DNA of 64,000 bases from Methylomonas aurea (GCF_024505045.1 NZ_JANIBM010000007.1:62001-126000); one strand, 5' to 3'. Counted from the stretch's first letter, positions 1 through 10,200 are shown. A program made the numbers and translations. The notes: a model not told the origin generated them from the letters alone.

Positions 1-251
1 TCGTCCAGCCAATACCGCTCGATTCCGCGAAGAATAACCCCGATGGAGGCCAAGGCCTGTGGGACGATCGCTTTCGGTTGATAGCGCAAATTTCGCGGCC
101 GCGAAGGTTGGATTTCGGGTCTGGCCCGGCCGCGGCGATTCGGTCGTTAGCGAATCCCAACGACCGTCAAAACGATACCGATCGGCATTGATCCTGCCTG
201 GATATCAAAGACGCCCCGTTAAGAAAGTAATCTCTGAACATGAGGAGTCTT

Positions 252-664
252 ATGGAAAACAAGGATCAAACAGCCGTTACCACAGCAAAGCCTAAACGCA
301 ATAAACATACGCCCCAGTTTAAAGAGCAAGCCTTGGAGCGTGCCAAGCAAGATGGCGTCCCCAAGGCAGCCAAAGATTTAGGCATTGCCCAGGCGATGCT
401 TTATAGCTGACAGGCCAAAAGCCGCCAAACCGGTCAGCCATTTGAAGAGCAAAAACTGCAACAAGCAGAAATCGCGCGGCTTAAACGGGAAAGTGCTCGC
501 CTGGAAGCGGAAGTCGCTTTTTTAAAAAATCAAAGGAAAAAACGTCCACCCTCGCCAAGAGCGCAAGCGCAGGAAGCCATGGCCGATGCAATCAAGAGGG
601 TATTTGACGATGAAAAGTCACGCGCCGGTTCGCCACGCATAGCCAAGCGTCTCAACGCAGCGAT
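252..664 (+). pseudogene. IS3-family transposase remnant (orfA with stop, orfB stub)
   Basis: The frame opens with ATG at 252 and reads as a typical IS3/IS150-type OrfA: a helix-turn-helix (PKAAKDLGIAQAMLYS) followed by a leucine-zipper-like segment ending in VAFLKN. A TGA at 408-410 sits exactly where the family has tryptophan (LYSWQAK), so OrfA is broken by a point nonsense change. About 40 codons after FLKN the same frame reads DDEKSRAGSPRIAKRLNA, the start of an OrfB, which then dissolves into unrelated sequence near 664. Most of OrfB, including the DDE catalytic core, is missing. I saw no terminal inverted repeats. This is a decayed insertion sequence and cannot move. The family assignment is from memory of IS3 proteins; the stop and truncation are seen directly. 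Confidence 0.75.
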
Positions 665-790
665 ACTCGCGCGATATAAAAGGCGCCTTCGGCATTTTCC
701 GCTACTCAGTTTCTTGCCTGCGGTTAAAGAACCAAGTCAATGTGAGTCGCCCACCCTCGTATTCATACCCTGGCGAACGCTCGCCGAGTT

Positions 791-801
791 GTGGTTATAA
801 T
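791..801 (+). promoter_or_regulatory. Extended -10 element immediately before glcD
   Basis: TGGTTATAAT ends at 801, only five bases before the glcD ATG at 807. It has the TG of an extended -10 and a perfect TATAAT hexamer. Transcription would start at or within a base or two of the ATG, implying a leaderless message. The stop codon TAA at 798-800 in the glcD frame excludes an upstream start, and there is no Shine-Dalgarno sequence in front of the ATG. The use of this site as a promoter is inferred. Confidence 0.45.
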
Positions 802-806
802 CCGCT

Positions 807-2264
807 ATGCCTTTGTCCGCCGCCTTTACCCGCCAATGCCTCGACTTGCTCGGCGCCGCCAACATCGTCACCGAGCCGGAGCGCTTGCGGGTTTACGAAT
901 GCGACGGCCTATCGGCCTACCGCACCCTGCCGGAGTTGGTGGCGTTGCCGGAAACCGCGGAACAAGTCCTGGCGTTGATGCGCTTATGCCGCGAGCAGCG
1001 GGTGCCGGTCGTACCGCGCGGCGCCGGCACCGGTCTCGCTGCCGGCGCGATGCCGGTGGCCGGCGGCATCGTGGTCGGTTTGAGCAAGATGAACCGCATC
1101 CTGGCGCTCGATCCGCTGAACCGCACCGCCACGGTCCAGCCCGGCGTCAGAAACCTGGCCATTTCCGAAGCCGCCAAAGCGCACGGCTTGTTTTACGCAC
1201 CGGACCCGTCGTCGCAAATCGCCTGCAGCATCGGCGGCAACATCGCCGAAAATGCCGGCGGCGTGCACTGCCTGAAATACGGCTTGACCGTGCACAACGT
1301 GTTGCAGATCAAATTGGCGACGATAGACGGCGAGCTGCTGACGCTGGGCGGCCCCGGCCTCGATGCGCCCGGCTACGACCTGCTGGCGTTGGCGATCGGC
1401 TCGGAGGGTTTGCTGGGTATCGTGGTCGAAGCCACCGTCCGGCTGCTGCCGTTGCCGCCGGCGACGCGGGTGCTATTGTCGGCTTTTCCCAGCGTCGAGC
1501 AAGCTGGCGCGGCCGTGGCGGCCGTGATCAGCTCCGGCCTGCTGCCGGCCGGCCTGGAACTGATGGACAACCCGGCCATCCGCGCCACCGAAGCCTTCGT
1601 CCACGCCGGCTATCCGCTCGATGCCGCCGCATTGTTACTGTGCGAACTGGACGGTTTGCCGGAACAGGTGGCAGCCGACAGCGAACGCGCCATCGCGGTG
1701 CTGACGGCCGCCGGCGCCAGCGAAATCCGCAGCGCCGACGACGAAGCGCAACGCAAACGCTTCTGGGCCGGCCGCAAGGCCGCGTTTCCGGCGGTCGGTC
1801 GCATCGCCAGCGATTACTACTGCATGGACGGCACGATTCCGCGTAAACACCTGGCCGAGGTATTGCGCCGAATTTCCGAGATGTCGGCCGAATTCGGCCT
1901 GGCGGTAGTCAACGTATTCCACGCCGGCGACGGCAATTTGCATCCTTTGATTTTGTACGACAACGGCGTCGACGGCGAATTTGCCAAAGCCGAGGCCTTC
2001 GGCGGCAAAATACTGGAACTGTGCGTCGCGGTCGGCGGCACCATCACCGGCGAACACGGCGTCGGCAGCGAAAAAATTCCCTATATGTGCGTGCAGTTCG
2101 GCAGCGGCGAATTGCAGCAATTCCAGCGCTTGAAACGCGCCTTCGACCCTTACGCTCTGCTGAATCCGGGCAAGGCGGTGCCGACCTTGCACCGCTGCGC
2201 CGAATTGGGCCGGATGCACGTCCATCGCGGCGAACTGCCGCATCCGGATTTGGAGCGATTCTGA
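807..2264 (+). CDS. glcD: Glycolate oxidase FAD subunit GlcD
   Basis: This 485-residue protein is the FAD-linked catalytic subunit of glycolate oxidase, which oxidises glycolate to glyoxylate and passes electrons through GlcE/GlcF to the quinone pool. It aligns from memory along nearly its whole length with E. coli GlcD: ECDGLSAYRTLPE near the N-terminus, the PP-loop RGAGTGLAAGA, APDPSSQIACSIGGN, GGLEMMDN-like GLELMDNPAIRA, VFHAGDGNLHPL, and the C-terminal LNPGKAVPTLHRCAE. It is slightly shorter than E. coli GlcD at the N-terminus, and the in-frame stop at 798-800 forbids extension. It is the first gene of glcDEF and its stop overlaps the glcE start (TGATG). In a methanotroph it would supply glyoxylate to the serine cycle or detoxify glycolate; that role is inferred. 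Confidence 0.95.
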   Translation: MPLSAAFTRQCLDLLGAANIVTEPERLRVYECDGLSAYRTLPELVALPETAEQVLALMRLCREQRVPVVPRGAGTGLAAGAMPVAGGIVVGLSKMNRILALDPLNRTATVQPGVRNLAISEAAKAHGLFYAPDPSSQIACSIGGNIAENAGGVHCLKYGLTVHNVLQIKLATIDGELLTLGGPGLDAPGYDLLALAIGSEGLLGIVVEATVRLLPLPPATRVLLSAFPSVEQAGAAVAAVISSGLLPAGLELMDNPAIRATEAFVHAGYPLDAAALLLCELDGLPEQVAADSERAIAVLTAAGASEIRSADDEAQRKRFWAGRKAAFPAVGRIASDYYCMDGTIPRKHLAEVLRRISEMSAEFGLAVVNVFHAGDGNLHPLILYDNGVDGEFAKAEAFGGKILELCVAVGGTITGEHGVGSEKIPYMCVQFGSGELQQFQRLKRAFDPYALLNPGKAVPTLHRCAELGRMHVHRGELPHPDLERF

Positions 2265-3313
2265 TGGCCGCCGATAGGAGCGCCGAATTGCGCGAGCACA
2301 TCGAACGGGCCGCGGCGACCAACACGCCGCTGCGCATCGTCGGCGGCAACAGCAAAGCCTTTTATACCGGACCGGGAGCAGGCGTCGAACTATTGGAAGT
2401 AGCCGAACACACCGGCATCGTCGGTTACGAACCCAGCGAACTGGTGGTGACGGTCCGCGCCGGCACCCGCCTCGCCGAGCTGGAAGCCGCGCTGGCCGGA
2501 CACGGCCAGATGTTGGGCTTCGAGCCGCCTTATTTCGGCGCCGACGCCACCATCGGCGGCACTCTGGCCTGCGGCTTTTCCGGCCCGCGCCGGCCATTCG
2601 CCGGCAGCGCCCGCGATTTCGTGTTGGGTTGCAAGATCGTCAACGGCCTCGGCGAAGAGCTGAATTTCGGCGGCCAGGTCATCAAGAACGTGGCCGGTTT
2701 CGACGTGTCGCGGCTGATGGTCGGCGCGCTGGGCAGCCTGGGTCTGTTGTTGCAGTGCTCGTTGCGGGTACTGCCCAGGCCGGAAACCGAGACGACCGTG
2801 GCATTCGCGCCGTCCGAAGCGGCCGCCGCGATCGAGTTCATGAACCGTCTGGCCGGACGCCCCTGGCCGCTGTCGGCGCTGGCTTACGCCGGCGGCCGCG
2901 TCCGGGCCAGGCTGTCCGGCGCCTCAGCCGCGGTGAGCGCCGCCGCAACCAAGATCGGCGGCGATATCGACGCCGGCGGCGACGCGTTCTGGCAGGACTT
3001 GCGCGAACAACGTTTGCCGTTTTTCCAGCAGCCGGGCAATTTGTGGCGGATTGCGATGGCGCCGGCCGCGCCGCAACCCGAACTGGCCGGCGATTGGTTG
3101 CTGGATTGGGGCGGCGCCCAGCGTTGGCTGAAAACCCGCGAATCGGCTGAATCGGTGCATCGGGCCTGCGCCGCTGCCGGAGCCCAGGCACGGCTGTTTC
3201 GCGGCGAGGCCGCTCCGGACCGGCAGCGCATCGCGCCGGAATTGGCCGCGCTGCAACGCCGCGTGCGCCAGGCCTTCGATCCGCTCGGCCTGTTCGTCCC
3301 CCTCCCGGATTAA
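2264..3313 (+). CDS. glcE: Glycolate oxidase FAD-binding subunit GlcE
   Basis: This 349-residue FAD-binding subunit of glycolate oxidase starts at the ATG that overlaps the glcD stop, giving MAADRSAELREHIERA. The frame is open much further upstream, but that part lies over glcD and is not coding. Features are the PP-loop-like LRIVGGNSKAFYTG near residue 27, GTRLAELEAALAGHGQMLGFEPP, GGTLACGFSGPRRPFAGSA, and VIKNVAGFDVSRLMVGALGSLG, all typical of GlcE. It is the usual family length of about 350 residues. It lies between glcD and glcF with translational coupling to glcD and five bases to glcF, as expected for a stoichiometric complex. Confidence 0.95.
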   Translation: MAADRSAELREHIERAAATNTPLRIVGGNSKAFYTGPGAGVELLEVAEHTGIVGYEPSELVVTVRAGTRLAELEAALAGHGQMLGFEPPYFGADATIGGTLACGFSGPRRPFAGSARDFVLGCKIVNGLGEELNFGGQVIKNVAGFDVSRLMVGALGSLGLLLQCSLRVLPRPETETTVAFAPSEAAAAIEFMNRLAGRPWPLSALAYAGGRVRARLSGASAAVSAAATKIGGDIDAGGDAFWQDLREQRLPFFQQPGNLWRIAMAPAAPQPELAGDWLLDWGGAQRWLKTRESAESVHRACAAAGAQARLFRGEAAPDRQRIAPELAALQRRVRQAFDPLGLFVPLPD

Positions 3314-3317
3314 GCCC

Positions 3318-4535
3318 ATGCAAACCCAAATCGATCCAAGCCTGGCCGGGCACCCCGGTATCGACGCAGCCCAAGCGGCGTTGCAGCGCTGCGTCCATTG
3401 CGGCTTTTGCAATGCCGCCTGCCCGACCTACCGTTTGCAAGGCGATGAACTGGACGGTCCGCGCGGCCGGATTTATCTGATCAAACAACTGCTGGAGGGC
3501 CAGAACGCCACCGCATCCAGCCAACATCATCTGGACCGTTGCCTGGGCTGCCGCGCCTGCGAATCGGTCTGCCCGTCCGGCGTCGAGTACGGCCGCTTGC
3601 TCGATGTGGGCCGGGAAATCGCCGCCGGCCGGATCGCGCGGCCGTGGCGGCAGCGCTGGCTGCGCCGGGCCTTGCTGGCGATACTGCCCTACCCGCGCCG
3701 ACTGTCGCCGCTGGCCACACTGGCGCGGCTGGCGAAACCGTTGCTACCGGCCGCGTTACGGGCCAAGGTACCGGCCAAACCGGCGCCGGAAACCTGGCCG
3801 CCGCTAAGCCACCGGCGGCGGATGCTGATCCTGGAAGGTTGCGTGCAGCCGGCGCTGGCGCCGCGCATCAATGCCGCCGCGGCGCGGGTGCTGGACCGTC
3901 TCGGCATCAGCGTGATTCGAGGCCAAAGCGCGTGTTGCGGCGCGCTGGCTCACCATCTGGACGAGCGCGAAGCGGCACTGGAGGCGATCCGGCACCGGAT
4001 AGACGCCTGGTGGCCGGCATTGCAAGCCGGGGCGGAAGCCATCGTCATCACCGCCAGCGGCTGCGGAACCATGGTCAAAGATTACGGCTATCTGCTGCGC
4101 GACGACCCGGACTATGCCGCAAAGGCGGCGCAAGTCACGGCCGCAGCCAAGGACATTGCCGAAATCATTCAGGCCGAGGATATCGCCAAATTGTCGGTGA
4201 GCCCGCGCAAAATCGCCTTTCAAGCGCCTTGCAGTCTGCAACACGGCCAGCCATTGTCCGGCGTCGTCGAAAGTCTGCTGACCGGCTTGGGTTTCGAGTT
4301 GGCGGAGGTCGCCGATGCCGGGCTTTGTTGCGGCTCGGCCGGCAGCTATTCGTTGCTGCAACCGGAACTTTCCGGCCGCCTGCGCCTGGCCAAACTTACC
4401 GCACTGCAAGCGGGGCAACCGGAATTGATCGCCAGCGCCAACATCGGCTGCCTGCTGCACCTGCGGGAAACGGCGGGAGTGCCGGTCGTGCACTGGATCG
4501 AATTACTGGACAGTGCGGACGGTTTAAACATTTAA
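3318..4535 (+). CDS. glcF: Glycolate oxidase iron-sulfur subunit GlcF
   Basis: This 405-residue protein is the 4Fe-4S subunit of glycolate oxidase. Two ferredoxin-type motifs lie in the first 90 residues: CVHCGFCNAACPTY and CLGCRACESVCPSGVEYG. Two CCG-type cysteine-rich domains follow, seen as ACCGALAHHLDE and LCCGSAGSYSLLQP, which in this family bind a non-cubane cluster and contact the quinone. Length matches the family. It is the last gene of the operon; about 120 bases without a gene separate it from the next open frame, and I saw no clear terminator there. Confidence 0.95.
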   Translation: MQTQIDPSLAGHPGIDAAQAALQRCVHCGFCNAACPTYRLQGDELDGPRGRIYLIKQLLEGQNATASSQHHLDRCLGCRACESVCPSGVEYGRLLDVGREIAAGRIARPWRQRWLRRALLAILPYPRRLSPLATLARLAKPLLPAALRAKVPAKPAPETWPPLSHRRRMLILEGCVQPALAPRINAAAARVLDRLGISVIRGQSACCGALAHHLDEREAALEAIRHRIDAWWPALQAGAEAIVITASGCGTMVKDYGYLLRDDPDYAAKAAQVTAAAKDIAEIIQAEDIAKLSVSPRKIAFQAPCSLQHGQPLSGVVESLLTGLGFELAEVADAGLCCGSAGSYSLLQPELSGRLRLAKLTALQAGQPELIASANIGCLLHLRETAGVPVVHWIELLDSADGLNI

Positions 4536-4658
4536 GGCCCGGACGATGGCAAGGTTCGGCGCCGCAAGCAGCGCATAGCTTTCGGCCAACTGCACTAAGA
4601 ATTCAGGAGCAAAATCCGCCGGGAAGGCCTAACTTAAACTGTCAAAAGGGAGAGTCCC

Positions 4659-5735
4659 ATGAACAACAAGCTATCCGTCGTCGCCCTGTTTCTGATCGTG
4701 GCAACCGCCGCGGGTCGAACCGAGGCGGCAAATTTTTCCAGCGTCTACGCCTTCGGCGATTCGCTGTCCGACAGCGGCAAAAGCGCCTCGTCGGTCTGGA
4801 GCATTTACAATTTTTTAAACGGTTACCCGGGGCCGATCAATCCCAACGGCAATTGCGACGCCACTCATCCTTGCCCGCCCTATTTCGAAGGCCGTATTTC
4901 CAACGGACCGACTACAGTGGAGCGCATAGCAAATTCGATTCTGCCCGGCGGCAGCAATTCGAGCAATTTTTTCAATTATGCGGTAGCCGGCGCCACCAGC
5001 GGCATCGGTAACTTCGGCGACGGCGGCTCGCAGTCGGCCCCCGGCGGTTTCCTGCTACCGGGCATCGCCCAACAAATCGGTTTTTACCTGAACAACGCCG
5101 TCCCGACCGCCAATGCGCTGCACTTCGTTTGGGGCGGTGCCAACGACTATCTGACCGACGTTTATATCCCGCTGGCAACGCAACCCGGCCTCGACCCCAG
5201 CGCGGTCGCCAAAAACGCGGCACAAACCGCCGCAACCAACATCGCCAGTTACGTCGGTGCGTTGGCCGATTTCGGCGCAGAAACCATCTTGGTGCCCAAC
5301 TTGCCCGATTTGGGCTTGACGCCGTTCGTCGCCAGCCAAGGTCAGGGCGTAATCGACCCGGCGCGCGAATATTCGTTGACCTTCAACCAAACCCTGGCCA
5401 GCCTTTTGGGTCTGGTCGACAACAAGTTCGCCGCCACCGACATCGTCGAATTCGACTCGTTCGGTTTATTCAACGCGATCGTCGCCAATCCGTCCGGCTT
5501 CGGCTTCGGCGACGCGGTCAGCGCCTGCGTCAGCTTACCCGACGCCTGCGCCGATCCGAATAACCACGTGTTCTGGGACGATTTCCATCCGACGGCGGCG
5601 ATGCATACGCTGGTCGCCGACGCCATGGTCAGCCAGGTACCGTTGCCGGCCGCCGTCTGGCTGTTCGCCGCCGGCTTGTTCGCGCTGTGCCGCCGCCCCC
5701 GGTTTACCGCGCCGGCACAGTGCAATCCGCTCTGA
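4659..5735 (+). CDS. GDSL/SGNH esterase with VPLPA-CTERM sorting tail
   Basis: This 358-residue exported SGNH-family ester hydrolase has a signal peptide in residues 1-24 and then block I, VYAFGDSLSDSG, with the nucleophile Ser near 35. The block III motif is GGANDYL, and block V is DDFHPT with Asp near 307 and His near 310. The C-terminus is VPLPAAVWLFAAGLFALCRR, a VPLPA-CTERM/PEP-CTERM signal: motif, hydrophobic helix, Arg cluster. Such proteins are cut and handled by an exosortase, which must be encoded elsewhere. A good AGGGAG Shine-Dalgarno precedes the ATG. It probably hydrolyses lipids or acylated polysaccharide outside the cell; the substrate is unknown. The tail is longer after the Arg cluster than in most PEP-CTERM proteins. 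Confidence 0.85.
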   Translation: MNNKLSVVALFLIVATAAGRTEAANFSSVYAFGDSLSDSGKSASSVWSIYNFLNGYPGPINPNGNCDATHPCPPYFEGRISNGPTTVERIANSILPGGSNSSNFFNYAVAGATSGIGNFGDGGSQSAPGGFLLPGIAQQIGFYLNNAVPTANALHFVWGGANDYLTDVYIPLATQPGLDPSAVAKNAAQTAATNIASYVGALADFGAETILVPNLPDLGLTPFVASQGQGVIDPAREYSLTFNQTLASLLGLVDNKFAATDIVEFDSFGLFNAIVANPSGFGFGDAVSACVSLPDACADPNNHVFWDDFHPTAAMHTLVADAMVSQVPLPAAVWLFAAGLFALCRRPRFTAPAQCNPL

Positions 5736-6366
5736 GTAAACTACGCTTCGTTACGAGCGCCGCCGGCACCGCGACGGCGGCGACTATCGACCGGGCGGCG
5801 AAATATGCCGAAGGCATGATTTTTATCCCCTTATTCCGCCCCGAGCATCCTAACCTTTGCCGAGAACAAGCCCGCATCGGGCGCAGCAAGGAAGCCGGGC
5901 GTTTTCGGAGGGCTGGGACAGCCCTTCCGCAAACCCTCGCCAACGGTGTGAAGCGCAGGATCAAGGCGGTATGGAGCCGCCTTCTCTTTGCTTTCTTTTT
6001 GGCCGAGCAAAAAAAGCAACTCGGCTGTCGGTCCGAAAACGACCTTTAATGAACTTCGCTTAGCGTTTTGGGAGCCTCTAAAAATTATCCGTTCGTGCTT
6101 CGACAAACTCAGCACGAACGGATAATGCTCTGATTTATAAAGGCTGCCGTTCGCACTGAGTTAATCGAAGTGCAATTTTTAGAGGTTTCCTTTTATCGAA
6201 ATCCGCATCGGTTCGACTGCCACCATCGATTACTCAGCCGGTCGAAAAGCGGTGTCGGAGCTTCTATAATACGGGTTTATCATGGAATACTGATTTCGAA
6301 TACGCCTGGGCCATAACGCTCCCGCCTCGGCGCAGGATACGGTTTTCCACCGCCCCAGACCCGAGC
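5736..6366. other. Intergenic, no gene; degenerate repeat plus inverted-repeat element
   Basis: No convincing gene lies here. Bases about 5850-6045 contain GCGTTTTCGGAGGGCTGGG and a degraded TTTCTTTTTGGCC hairpin, recognisable as a diverged copy of the repeats found again at 37.8-39.4 kb. Bases 6075-6185 are a separate small inverted-repeat element, described on its own. Short open frames in this stretch are fragments of these repeats. Confidence 0.6.
6075..6185. repeat. MITE-like element with 12-bp terminal inverted repeats
   Basis: The ends are CCTCTAAAAATT (6075-6086) and its exact reverse complement AATTTTTAGAGG (6174-6185). Inside, ATCCGTTCGTGCT (6087-6099) pairs perfectly with AGCACGAACGGAT (6111-6123), and a weaker pair follows (GTTCGCACT with AGTGC). 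The 111-bp size, terminal repeats and lack of coding sequence fit a miniature transposable element or REP-type palindrome. Flanking target-site duplications are not obvious. Confidence 0.65.
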
Positions 6367-7173
6367 ATGACAGCACCAACGCCTCTGCAAAAAAACAACG
6401 TCAATATCGCCGGCAAGCGGGACGCCGGCCAAGCCATGGTATTCGTGCACGGCTTCGGTACCGATCAAGGCGCCTGGCATAAAATCGTTCCGGCATTCAG
6501 CCAAACTTATCGCATCGTGCTGCTGGACCAGATCGGTTCCGGCGGCTCGCAAAGTTCGGCGTATTCGATTTGCAACTATCTGAATCTAAAACCCTATGCC
6601 GACGATTTGACCGATGTGTTAGCGCATCTCGACATCACAAATGCCGTTTTGGTCGGCCATTCGGTGGGGGCTATCGTGGCTGTCCTCGCCGCACTGCAGA
6701 CGCCGCAACGCATTTCGAAATTGGTATTGCTCGGCGCGAACCCGCGCTATTTGAACGAAGACGGTTACACCGGCGGCTTCGCCAGACAGGATATCGACGA
6801 TATCTACCGCGAAGCGACGCAAAGCTACCCCGACTGGCTGGCAAGTTTCGCGTCCGCCGCGATGGCGAATCCGGACCGTCCCGAACTCGCCCGCTATTTC
6901 GCCAAGTGCTTGAACAGCTACCCGCCGGAATGGCTGTTGACCGTACTGTGTTCGGTGCTACAGACCGATTACCGGCAGGAAATCGGCCAACTCGAAATCC
7001 CGGCCCAAATCATCCAATCCCGAAACGACCCATTCGTGCCGCTGGCCACGGCCGAATACATGCAAAGCCGAATCAAGCACAGCGTGTTGCAGGTCATCGA
7101 CGCCGACGGCCACTTTCCCCACCTCGGCGCGGCGGAACAGGTCATCGCGGCGATGCGCGGTTTTCTTGGCTAG
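6367..7173 (+). CDS. RsbQ/KAI2-like alpha/beta hydrolase
   Basis: This 268-residue cytoplasmic alpha/beta hydrolase closely resembles RsbQ from memory: VFVHGFGTDQGAWHKIVPAF, LLDQIGSGGSQ, NRYL-like YLNLKPYADDLTDVLAHLDI, the nucleophile elbow GHSVGA (Ser99), SRNDPF (Asp221) and DGHFPH (His249). Length is that of RsbQ (about 269). RsbQ partners a PAS-domain phosphatase (RsbP) in Bacillus and probably makes or modifies a small ligand for it; related plant proteins are the KAI2/D14 receptors. Here the gene converges on a six-PAS histidine kinase, with 63 bases between the two stops, which suggests a hydrolase-PAS signalling pair. That link is inferred from position only. Confidence 0.85.
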   Translation: MTAPTPLQKNNVNIAGKRDAGQAMVFVHGFGTDQGAWHKIVPAFSQTYRIVLLDQIGSGGSQSSAYSICNYLNLKPYADDLTDVLAHLDITNAVLVGHSVGAIVAVLAALQTPQRISKLVLLGANPRYLNEDGYTGGFARQDIDDIYREATQSYPDWLASFASAAMANPDRPELARYFAKCLNSYPPEWLLTVLCSVLQTDYRQEIGQLEIPAQIIQSRNDPFVPLATAEYMQSRIKHSVLQVIDADGHFPHLGAAEQVIAAMRGFLG

Positions 7174-7236
7174 TCCGGCACCGCTGACCACTGCTGCCTG
7201 GCGCTACCGGTCGAGCCGGCGGCCGCATACAAACCG

Positions 7237-10200
7237 TCACTGCGGACGGCCCTGATTCAACTCGGCGATGGCCCGCTGCAAGGCCTCGATCAACTCGTCG
7301 GCCTGGCGCAACGCATGCTCGTCGCCAAGCCGGGCCGAGCGCAGCACCCGGAGAGAAATCGCTTCCAGCTCCGGGGCGCAAATATTGCCGGCCATGCCTT
7401 TGAGATTATGCGCGACCTGCTCCAACGCCGTCAGATCGCCGCTGGCCGCCGCCTGCCGCAATCGTTCGGCGTCGCCGGCGTGGCAGTCGACCGCCATTCG
7501 CACCAGGCGGTCGACGAATTGTGCTTGGTTGGGAAACTTCCTGGCCAGCGCGGGCCAATCGACAGCCGGTACCCGGATCGGCTCGTCAAGGTCGGCCGCC
7601 AATGGCGGCTGCACTTGCTTGCCGGCGGTTTCTCCGGTGTGTTCGAGTATGGCTGCCACCAGCATTTCGATATCGAGCGGCTTGGTTAGCGTCGCCGCCA
7701 TGCCCGCCGCCAGGCAACGCATATGTTCTTCCTTCAGGGCATGGGCGGTCTGGCCGACGACCGGCAGCGACGGCGCCAGAAGTTTAATCTGGCGAGTGGC
7801 CTCGTAGCCGTCCAGCTCCGGCATCTGCACGTCCATCAGCACCAGATCGAAACCCTGCGGCGCTTGTTGCACCGCCTCCACAGCCAAGCGGCCGTTGCCG
7901 ACCATGCGCACCTCGGCGCCTTCCTGGCGCAAAAAATCCTCCAATACCATTTGGTTGATCGCGTTATCCTCCGCCGCCAGAATTCGCAGGCCGCTGAGGC
8001 GTTTATCGCCGACCGTCCGCGGCAAGGCGGCCGGACTGGCGCTTTGATCGATTTCCCGCAGCGGCAGGCGCAAGGTAAAAGTGCTGCCGCGACCCAACCC
8101 ACTGTTCACGCCGAGCGTGCCGCCCATTAACGCTGCCAGACGCCGGCTGATTGCCAGGCCCAAGCCGGTACCGCCGAATTTGCGGGTCGTGGCGCTGTCG
8201 GCCTGTTCGAAGGCTTCGAACAGCCGCGCCTGGTCAGCTTCGGCGATCCCGATCCCGGTATCGCGGACGCTGAACACCAGGTCGCCTTGTTCGCGGCCGG
8301 CGGACAGGCAAATTTCGCCCGCTTGGGTAAATTTGACGGCGTTGGACACCAGGTTGATCAGGATCTGGGACACCCGGAGCGGATCGCCGAGGCAGGCTTT
8401 GGGCAGCGCATTCTTAAGAGCGTATAGTTGCAGGCCCTTGGCGGCGCTGGCCGCGGCAAAGCTTTGCAACAGCTCGTCGACCAAGAAAGCGGGATCGAAC
8501 GGCACGCTTTCGATTTCGAGTTTGCCGGCTTCGATTTTGGATAGATCCAAAATGTCGTTGATGATGGTCAACAGCAACTTGCCGGAGTCGAGGATGCGGG
8601 AAAATATCTGCTGGGTTTCGCTCCGGCCCACACTGTCGCGGTAACCGATCTGCGCCAATCCGAGTACGCCGTTCAGCGGCGTGCGAATTTCGTGCGACAT
8701 ATTGGCCAGAAACTCGCTTTTCATCCGCGCCAACTGTTCCGCCGAGCGGCGGGCTTCTTCCCTGGCCTGGTCCGCCAGGTAACGTTCGGTGTTGTCGTAA
8801 AAGCTCATCACCGCTCCGGACACGCGCTCTGCATCCCGGATCGGGTGAGTCGCCACGGACACCGGAATCGGACGTCCATCGGCATGCCAGAATACTTCGC
8901 CGTCCAGGCGCAACACTTTGCCGCCGACCACGGCGTTGAATAACGGGCAGTCGGCCGCGGCGCAAGGCGAGCGGTCGGCCCGGCGATAATGAATCGTGTC
9001 GTGCACGTTACGGCCGAGAAAATCCTCGGTCCGGTAACCCAGCAAGCGCGCCGCGGCCGGGTTCGCCATCCGCACTGTGCCTTGGGCATCGAGTTCGAAG
9101 ATGCCCTCGGCGCTGGACTCGACTACTTGCCGGTAGCGCTGTTCCGCCTGGCGGACTTCCTCGGTGCGGGCCTCGACCAAGCGTTCCAGATGGAAGCGGT
9201 GTTTTTCCAGCTCGGCTTCGGCGCGCTTCAGATGGGTCACGTCCGAGACGATGGCGTAAAACCCGCACACCCGGCCGTCCCGAACATCGGGCAGATATTG
9301 CACCAGGGCGTGGCGGGCCGGGCGGCCGTTGCGGGCCGGATACTGCTTGTCGAACACTTGCCTCTCGCCGCGCAGTACGGCCTCGATGTGCGGCAAATTC
9401 TCCTGGTATAGTTCGTCGGCCAGAACTTCTCGGACATGTTTGCCGGCCATCGTCGCGGTATCGATGCCGAACCATTCGGCGTAGGCGGCATTGCCGAATA
9501 CGTTGACCAGATCCTTGTCCCAATATCCGATCAGGGCCGGGACGTTGTCGAGAATCGTGCGGTAAAAAATTTCCCGCGCCGCCAATTCCGCTTCCTTGGC
9601 CTTGATCTCGCGCAAATCGAAAAGCGTGGTCATCAAGCCGATAAACTGGCCGTGCCTGTCGCGAATGCTGGAGACCGTCAAAAACACCGGTACGATAGTG
9701 CCATCCTTGGTAATTCGCACGACTTCCCGCGCACAGCCGCCCAGTTCCACCGCCTGGCGCAAGATATCGCGTTGTTCGGCTTTGATTTCCGGGTCGTCCG
9801 GTGCCAGAAAACTCGGGTGGCGACCGTAAACTTCGTGCTCGGCGTAACCGAACAATTGCAGGAAGGCCGGGTTGACGAATTCTATGGTGCCGTCGGCGGC
9901 CGTTATCGCATTCGGCGCGGCCGATTGGCGTAACGCTTCCGATAGACGGTAACGCTCGCTTTCGGCGGCTCTGCGTGCGGTGATGTCCTCGGTGAAGATG
10001 ACGATACCGCCGACCGAACCGTCTCGCGCCGGCCAGGGCCGCACCTCCCATTTCAACCATTGCATACTGCCGTCGCCGCGCCGAAAACAGTCTTCGTCGT
10101 TGCGGACCACTTCGCCGGCCAAGCCGCGGCGGTGAACGGCTTTTAATTCCTCGCCGATCTCCGGAAACACTGCATAATGCGATTCGCCGTAGAGCGCCCG

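Noticed and set aside
3539-5011. 490-codon plus-strand frame
   Set aside because: Arg/Pro-rich frameshifted shadow of glcF running into the GDSL gene.
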